Shown: positions 13,211 to 17,605 of the stretch, one piece after another
Position numbering within the stretch: the stretch's first letter is position 1
Layout of the letters: the number at the start of each line of letters is the position of its first letter
DNA from: Chromatiales bacterium
GTDB taxonomy: Bacteria > Pseudomonadota > Gammaproteobacteria > Chromatiales > Chromatiaceae
Length of the DNA: 17,605 nt
Direction: 5' to 3'
NCBI GenBank assembly: GCA_024762485.1
Contig: JANTHH010000026.1
Span: 1 to 17,605, forward strand
Position numbers and translations under genes: made by a program
The notes under the pieces: model-generated
The model's database searches: none
Told to the model about the DNA's origin: nothing
Seen by the model: only the letters and a program-made list of their open reading frames with translations

Positions 13211-15799
13211 ATGACCCAGACCTACGACCACGCCAATATCGAGCAACGCGCCCGCGACCACTGGACACAACAGCAGTCCTTCAAGGCCGTCGAAGACCCC
13301 ACGCGCGAGAAATTCTACTGCCTGTCCATGTTCCCCTACCCCAGCGGCCGGCTGCACATGGGTCATGTACGCAACTACACCATCGGCGATGTCATCGCCC
13401 GCTACCAGCGCATGCTGGGCAAGAACGTGATGCAGCCGATGGGCTGGGACGCCTTCGGCCTGCCGGCAGAGAACGCCGCCATCAAGCATGGCGTGCCGCC
13501 GGCGAAGTGGACCCGCGAGAACATCGCCTACATGAAGGAACAGCTGAAGCGTCTCGGCTTCGGCTACGACTGGGACCGCGAGCTGGCCACCTGCGACCCC
13601 GACTATTACAAGTGGGAGCAGTGGCTGTTCACCCGCCTGATGGACCGGGGCATGGCCTACAAGAAAAAGGCCACGGTCAACTGGGACCCGGTGGACCAGA
13701 CCGTGCTGGCCAACGAGCAGGTGATCGACGGCAGGGGCTGGCGCTCCGGCGCGCTGGTGGAGAAGCGCGAGATCGAGCAGTGGTTCATCAAGATCACCGA
13801 CTACGCCCAGGAACTGCTCGACGATCTGGAGAAGCTGGACCAGTGGCCCGAGCAGGTGCGCACCATGCAGCGCAACTGGATCGGCCGCTCCGAGGGCGTG
13901 CGCATGGATTTCGGCCTGGCCGGCGGCCCCTATCCCGGGGTCGGTGACAAGCTGAGCATCTTCACCACCCGACCCGACACCCTGATGGGCGTCACCTACG
14001 TGGCGGTGGCCGCGGAACACCCGCTGGCGCTGCACCGCGCCGAATCCGACCCGCAGCTGGCCGCCTTCATCGACGAGTGCAAACGCGGCGGCGTCTCCGA
14101 GGCCGAGATCGAGACCATGGAGAAGAAGGGCCATGCCCTGGGCATCGACGCCATCCACCCGGTCAGCGGCGAGCGGGTACCGGTCTATGTCGCCAACTTC
14201 GTGCTCATGGGCTATGGCTCGGGCGCGGTGATGGCCGTGCCTGCCCACGACCAGCGCGACTGGGAGTTCGCCGAGAAATACGGCATCCCGCGCCGGCAGG
14301 TCATCTTCCCCACGGATGGCTCGCCGGTGGATATCGAACAGGCCGCCTACACCGAGAAGGGCGTGCTGGAGAACTCCGGCCCCTTCGATGGCCTGCCCTC
14401 GGAGGCCGCCGTCGATGCCATCGCCGCCTGGTTGACCGAGCACGGCAAGGGCGAGAAGCAGGTCAACTTCCGGCTGCGCGACTGGGGCGTGTCACGCCAG
14501 CGCTACTGGGGTTGCCCGATCCCGGTGATCAACGAGCCGGACGGCTCGGTGCGTGCGGAGACCGACCTGCCGGTGGTGCTGCCCGAGGACGTGATCGTCG
14601 ACGGCTCCGGTTCACCGCTGAAGCGCATGCCCGAGTTCTATGACCTGGGCAACGGCGAGACCCGCGAGACCGACACCTTCGACACCTTCTTCGAGTCCAG
14701 CTGGTACTACGCCCGCTACTGCTGCCCCGATGCCGACACCACCATGCTCGACGAGCGCGCCAACTACTGGCTGCCGGTGGACCAGTACGTCGGCGGCATC
14801 GAGCACGCGGTGCTGCACCTCCTGTATGCCCGTTTCTTCAACAAGCTGATGCGCGACGAGGGCCTGGTGGCCAACGACGAGCCCTTCACCCGCCTGCTGA
14901 CCCAGGGCATGGTGATCGCCGAGACCTACTACCGCGAGAACCCCGATGGCTCGAAGGAGTGGTTCAACCCCGCCGATGTGGCGGTGGAACGCGACGACAA
15001 GGGCCGCACCGTCAGCGCGGTGCTGCGCAGCGACGGCCAGCCGGTGATCGCCGGCGGCATCGAGAAAATGTCCAAGTCGAAGAACAACGGTGTCGACCCG
15101 CAGTCACTGATCGACCGCTACGGCGCCGACACGGTACGCCTGTTCACCATGTTCGCCGCGCCGCCCGACCAGTCCCTGGAGTGGTCCGACGAGGGCGTCG
15201 AGGGCGCACACCGGTTTCTCAAGCGGCTGTGGAACCTGGCGCAGAACCTGGCCAGCACCGATGCAGCCAGCGCGCAAACCCTTCTGACGGCAGACGGACC
15301 TTCTGACGACCCCCAGCGGGCGGTGCGCCACGACATCCACGCCACGTTGAAAAAGGCGCTGTTCGACTTCGAGCGCCAGCAGTTCAATACCGTGGTCTCC
15401 GCCTGCATGAGCATGGTCAATGCCCTCACCAAACTCGGTGACGAAGCGGCCGATCTGGCGCTGACCCGTGAGGGCCTCGGCATCGTGCTGCGCCTGCTGG
15501 CCCCCATCGCGCCCCATCTCACCCACCACCTGTGGCGCGAACTCGGCTATGGCGAGGACATCCTCGATGCCGGCTGGCCCGAGGTGGACGAGACGGCCCT
15601 GGTGCAGGACAGCATCGACTACGTGGTGCAGGTCAACGGCAAGGTGCGCGCCAAGATCAAGGTGCCTGCCGCGGCGGACAAGGCCGCCATCGAGGCAGCC
15701 GCCCAGGCGGATGGGAACGTGCAGCGCTTCATCGCGGACAAGCAGGTGGTGAAGGTCATCGTGGTACCCAACAAGCTGGTCAACGTCGTCGCCAAGTAA
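13211..15799 (+). CDS. leuS: Leucyl-tRNA synthetase
   Basis: LeuRS (862 residues; E. coli 860) attaches leucine to tRNA-Leu in the cytoplasm. The class I signatures are PYPSGRLHMGHVRNYTIGD, with HMGH at residues 49-52, and KMSKS at 619-623 in EKMSKSKNNGVDP. The CP1 editing domain is present, including FTTRPDTLMGVTYVAVAAEHPLA with the threonine-rich region, and GYGSGAVMAVPAHDQRDWEFA with the universally conserved editing Asp in AHDQRD. The anticodon-binding domain and the C-terminal tRNA-contacting domain (DYVVQVNGKVRAKIKV ... VIVVPNKLVNVVAK) are complete. Start ATG 13211 aligns with the family start (Y-x-H-x-x-I-E). lptE begins 8 bases after the stop, a conserved gammaproteobacterial linkage. 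Confidence 0.99.
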   Translation: MTQTYDHANIEQRARDHWTQQQSFKAVEDPTREKFYCLSMFPYPSGRLHMGHVRNYTIGDVIARYQRMLGKNVMQPMGWDAFGLPAENAAIKHGVPPAKWTRENIAYMKEQLKRLGFGYDWDRELATCDPDYYKWEQWLFTRLMDRGMAYKKKATVNWDPVDQTVLANEQVIDGRGWRSGALVEKREIEQWFIKITDYAQELLDDLEKLDQWPEQVRTMQRNWIGRSEGVRMDFGLAGGPYPGVGDKLSIFTTRPDTLMGVTYVAVAAEHPLALHRAESDPQLAAFIDECKRGGVSEAEIETMEKKGHALGIDAIHPVSGERVPVYVANFVLMGYGSGAVMAVPAHDQRDWEFAEKYGIPRRQVIFPTDGSPVDIEQAAYTEKGVLENSGPFDGLPSEAAVDAIAAWLTEHGKGEKQVNFRLRDWGVSRQRYWGCPIPVINEPDGSVRAETDLPVVLPEDVIVDGSGSPLKRMPEFYDLGNGETRETDTFDTFFESSWYYARYCCPDADTTMLDERANYWLPVDQYVGGIEHAVLHLLYARFFNKLMRDEGLVANDEPFTRLLTQGMVIAETYYRENPDGSKEWFNPADVAVERDDKGRTVSAVLRSDGQPVIAGGIEKMSKSKNNGVDPQSLIDRYGADTVRLFTMFAAPPDQSLEWSDEGVEGAHRFLKRLWNLAQNLASTDAASAQTLLTADGPSDDPQRAVRHDIHATLKKALFDFERQQFNTVVSACMSMVNALTKLGDEAADLALTREGLGIVLRLLAPIAPHLTHHLWRELGYGEDILDAGWPEVDETALVQDSIDYVVQVNGKVRAKIKVPAAADKAAIEAAAQADGNVQRFIADKQVVKVIVVPNKLVNVVAK

Positions 15800-15807
15800 G
15801 GTCTGCC

Positions 15808-16296
15808 ATGAGAAACCCCATCCGCCGCCTGCTCATCCTGCTGTTCGTCCTGCTGATCGGCGCCTGCGGCTTCCAGCCACGAGGCACGCAACCATCGCTT
15901 GGCGCACTCTCGCCCCTGCAGATCAGCGGCCTGGACCGCTTCGACCCGCTGCACCCCGAACTCAAGCGGGCGCTGCAGCAGGCCGGAATCGAACTGACCA
16001 CGGACGGCGACGGCAACCGACTGCTGATCAGTGACCGTGTGCGCAGCCGCGAGGTGCTCACCACCAACATCCGCAACCGGGCCGTCGAGTACCAGCTGGA
16101 GGAATCCCTGCGCTACCGGCTGCAGCCGGCGGGCACCGGGCAGGCGGGGGAACCGCGCCTGGTGCGGGTGGAGCGCATCCTCTACGACCCGGGCACGCAT
16201 CTGCTGGCGAAACGGCACGAGGAAGACACCCTCCGCGCCGAGATGCGTCAGCAGCTGATCCGTCAGTTGCTGGCGCAGCTGGCCGCGGGCGGCTGA
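15808..16296 (+). CDS. lptE: LptE, LPS-assembly lipoprotein
   Basis: LptE (162 residues) is the outer-membrane lipoprotein that plugs the LptD barrel and helps insert LPS. The N-terminus RNPIRRLLILLFVLLIGACGFQPRG has a basic region, a hydrophobic core and a lipobox with the lipidated Cys20, followed by the CGFxxRG start typical of LptE. The rest fits the family: LLISDRVRSREVLTTNIRNRAVEYQLEESLRYRL, then a C-terminal helix EEDTLRAEMRQQLIRQLLAQL. The ATG at 15808 was chosen because it gives the signal peptide; the open frame extends upstream inside leuS. AAGG lies 6 bases upstream. The gap to holA is 3 bases. This completes the window's set of Lpt parts: A, B, C and E. Confidence 0.95.
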   Translation: MRNPIRRLLILLFVLLIGACGFQPRGTQPSLGALSPLQISGLDRFDPLHPELKRALQQAGIELTTDGDGNRLLISDRVRSREVLTTNIRNRAVEYQLEESLRYRLQPAGTGQAGEPRLVRVERILYDPGTHLLAKRHEEDTLRAEMRQQLIRQLLAQLAAGG

Positions 16297-16299
16297 ACC

Positions 16300-17322
16300 A
16301 TGCGCATCCCGCTGCCCAAGCTGCAGACACATCTCGGCGACGGGCTGGCCCCGGTCTATCTGCTCAGTGGCGACGAGCCGCTGCAGTTGGGCGAGGCGGC
16401 CGATGCAGTGCGCGCCGCAGCGCGTGCGGCCGGGTATGCCAACCGCGAGGTGATCGAGGCCGCCGCCAATTTCGACTGGAACCAGCTGGCCGCCGAGGCC
16501 AACAGCCTGTCACTGTTCGCCGAACAGAAGATCATCGACCTGCGCCTGCCCTCGGGCAAGCCGGGGCGCGAGGGCGGCGCTGCGCTGGCCGCCTACTGCG
16601 CCGACCCGCCACCCGACACCCTGTTGCTGCTGACCCTGCCCAAGCTCGACAAGGCTCAGCAGAACAGTAAGTGGTTCAAGGCCATCGACCAGCTCGGCGT
16701 GGTGGTGCAGATCTGGCCCATCGAGGCCGCGCAACTGCCGCGCTGGATCGAACAGCGGCTGCGCGCCGCCGGCCTGCAGCCGGCCCCGGGGGTGGCGGCC
16801 CTGCTCGCGGAGCGCATCGAGGGCAACCTGCTGGCGGCACGCCAGGAGATCGAGAAGCTGCTGTTGCTGCTCGGGCCCGGGCCGGTCGACCTGGACAGCC
16901 TCAGCCAGGCGGTCGGCGACAGCGCCCGCTTCGATGTCTTCACCCTGGTGGACGGGGCACTGCAGGGCGACGCGACGCGCTGCCTGCGCATCCTCGGCGG
17001 CCTGCGTGACGAGGGCATCGCCCCGCCGGTGGTGCTGTGGGCACTGGCGCGGGAACTGCGCGCACTCGCCACCATCGCCCGCCAGGTGGCCGACGGCGCC
17101 TCGCCAGAGCAGGCGATGCGCAGCGCCCGCGTCTGGGACAAGCGCAAGCCGCTGGTGGGACAGGCCTTGAGACGGCTGCCGCCGGCGGCCTGGGGCAGCC
17201 TGCTGCAACTCTGCCAGCGTACCGATGCCGCCATCAAGGGGGCGGACGGGGATGACCCCTGGCGGCTGCTGGAACGCATCGCCCTGGGGATCGCCGGGGT
17301 GCGGCTGGTGACCGCGGCTTAG
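16300..17322 (+). CDS. holA: DNA polymerase III subunit delta (clamp loader wrench)
   Basis: The 340-residue delta subunit opens the beta sliding clamp as part of the clamp loader. The N-terminus LAPVYLLSGDEPLQLGEAADAVRAAA matches the family's start, where the Leu-x-x-Gly-Asp-Glu-Pro segment replaces a P-loop. NSLSLFAEQKIIDLRLPSGKPG contains the beta-clamp contact region, corresponding to the SLF motif of the E. coli delta subunit. The domain II and III segments include IEGNLLAARQEIEKLLLL, VGDSARFDVFTLVDGALQGD and PPVVLWALARELRAL. Length is close to E. coli HolA (343). It is the last gene of leuS-lptE-holA, and a non-coding tail with a repeat follows. Confidence 0.96.
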   Translation: MRIPLPKLQTHLGDGLAPVYLLSGDEPLQLGEAADAVRAAARAAGYANREVIEAAANFDWNQLAAEANSLSLFAEQKIIDLRLPSGKPGREGGAALAAYCADPPPDTLLLLTLPKLDKAQQNSKWFKAIDQLGVVVQIWPIEAAQLPRWIEQRLRAAGLQPAPGVAALLAERIEGNLLAARQEIEKLLLLLGPGPVDLDSLSQAVGDSARFDVFTLVDGALQGDATRCLRILGGLRDEGIAPPVVLWALARELRALATIARQVADGASPEQAMRSARVWDKRKPLVGQALRRLPPAAWGSLLQLCQRTDAAIKGADGDDPWRLLERIALGIAGVRLVTAA

Positions 17323-17344
17323 TCGGGCGGGTGTGCAACGGCCG

Positions 17345-17479
17345 GATCTCTCCCTGCGGTCGAGATGACAAAGATTATGGAGAGGCAGGTTTTTCCTTCC
17401 CTATTCTGCTCGAATGCAGTGATCGGCCCCGTCAGGCCAGACACCTCTAACCTTGTCATCTCGACCGCAGGGAGAGATC
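17345..17479. repeat. REP-like inverted pair (27-bp perfect arms)
   Basis: The 27 bases at 17345-17371 are the exact reverse complement of 17453-17479, separated by 81 bases. Each arm is also an imperfect palindrome. In the right arm ATCTC (17458-17462) pairs with GAGAT (17474-17478). Then come two G.A mismatch positions, CC pairing with GG, and a three-base GCA loop. This is the architecture of bacterial REP sequences, and two head-to-head copies resemble a BIME-type pair or a small non-autonomous element. Inside the spacer AGAGG (17381-17385) can also pair with CCTCT (17444-17448). No transposase gene or clear target duplication is visible. Confidence 0.85.
17353..17394 (+). terminator. Possible weak terminator after holA
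   Basis: CCTGC (17353-17357) can pair with GCAGG (17385-17389), directly followed by five T residues (17390-17394). It lies about 30 bases past the holA stop, where the operon should end. The loop is 27 bases and the stem only 5 base pairs, and it competes with pairing inside the REP-like repeat, so the support is low. Confidence 0.2.
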
Positions 17480-17605
17480 TTCACCCCCAACAGGCCGATC
17501 ACCAGCCAAGACACCTATTTCCCGGCAATTACGCCGTGCACTGGTAAGGGTGACCGGTGAAGGGCGACTGACAGCCACCTGCTCACGGCACAGTTGGGAT
17601 AAAAT
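17480..17605. other. Non-coding tail to the window end
   Basis: I see no gene here. CACTGGT (17539-17545) can pair with ACCGGTG (17553-17559), with one G-T pair, to give a 7-bp hairpin with a 7-base loop. The last six bases, TAAAAT, resemble a -10 element for a gene beyond the window, but no -35 is found at the right distance. Confidence 0.35.

Noticed and set aside
17365..17547. A 60-codon open frame after holA
   Set aside because: It runs through the inverted repeat, has no ribosome binding site, and its translation resembles no protein I know.

Overview
The window is a gene-dense, high-GC stretch of a chromosome that looks gammaproteobacterial. The order lptC-lptA-lptB-rpoN-hpf-ptsN-rapZ followed by leuS-lptE-holA is the classic gammaproteobacterial arrangement. 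HPr kinase (hprK) beside ptsN, a ManX-type EIIA and a full EI/HPr pair in the same cluster are unlike enterics and suggest a non-enteric lineage, perhaps Chromatiales or Ectothiorhodospiraceae-like. That placement is inference from gene content only.

Layout: (1) 3-1532, the end of lptC, then lptA and lptB, which make parts of the LPS export machine and overlap one another. (2) 1668-8283, a tightly packed plus-strand run of rpoN (sigma-54), hpf, ptsN, hprK, rapZ, an EIIA-Man family gene, HPr and enzyme I. This holds all the general and regulatory parts of a phosphotransferase relay, but no sugar-specific EIIB or EIIC. (3) 8420-10545, an MgtE-type magnesium channel with a spermidine-synthase-fold protein overlapping its stop codon. 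(4) 10567-13047 on the minus strand, a PAS-PAS-PAS-GGDEF-EAL cyclic-di-GMP protein with all catalytic motifs intact. (5) 13211-17322, leuS-lptE-holA. (6) 17323-17605, a non-coding tail carrying a perfect 27-bp inverted repeat whose arms are each a REP-like imperfect palindrome.

The genes join three themes. One is outer-membrane LPS export: LptA, LptB and LptC here, with LptE at the other end of the window. The second is nitrogen/carbon control through sigma-54 and the PTS-Ntr relay: EI passes phosphate to HPr and on to EIIA-Ntr or EIIA-Man, with HprK acting on HPr Ser46. The third is basic housekeeping: ribosome hibernation, leucyl-tRNA charging and the DNA polymerase III clamp loader.

I did not find a clearly new biological system. 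The points most worth a second look are the REP-like inverted pair after holA, the HprK/HPr-Ser46 relay without a transporter, the mgtE-coupled spermidine-synthase-like protein with an altered active site, and the shortened RapZ C-terminus.
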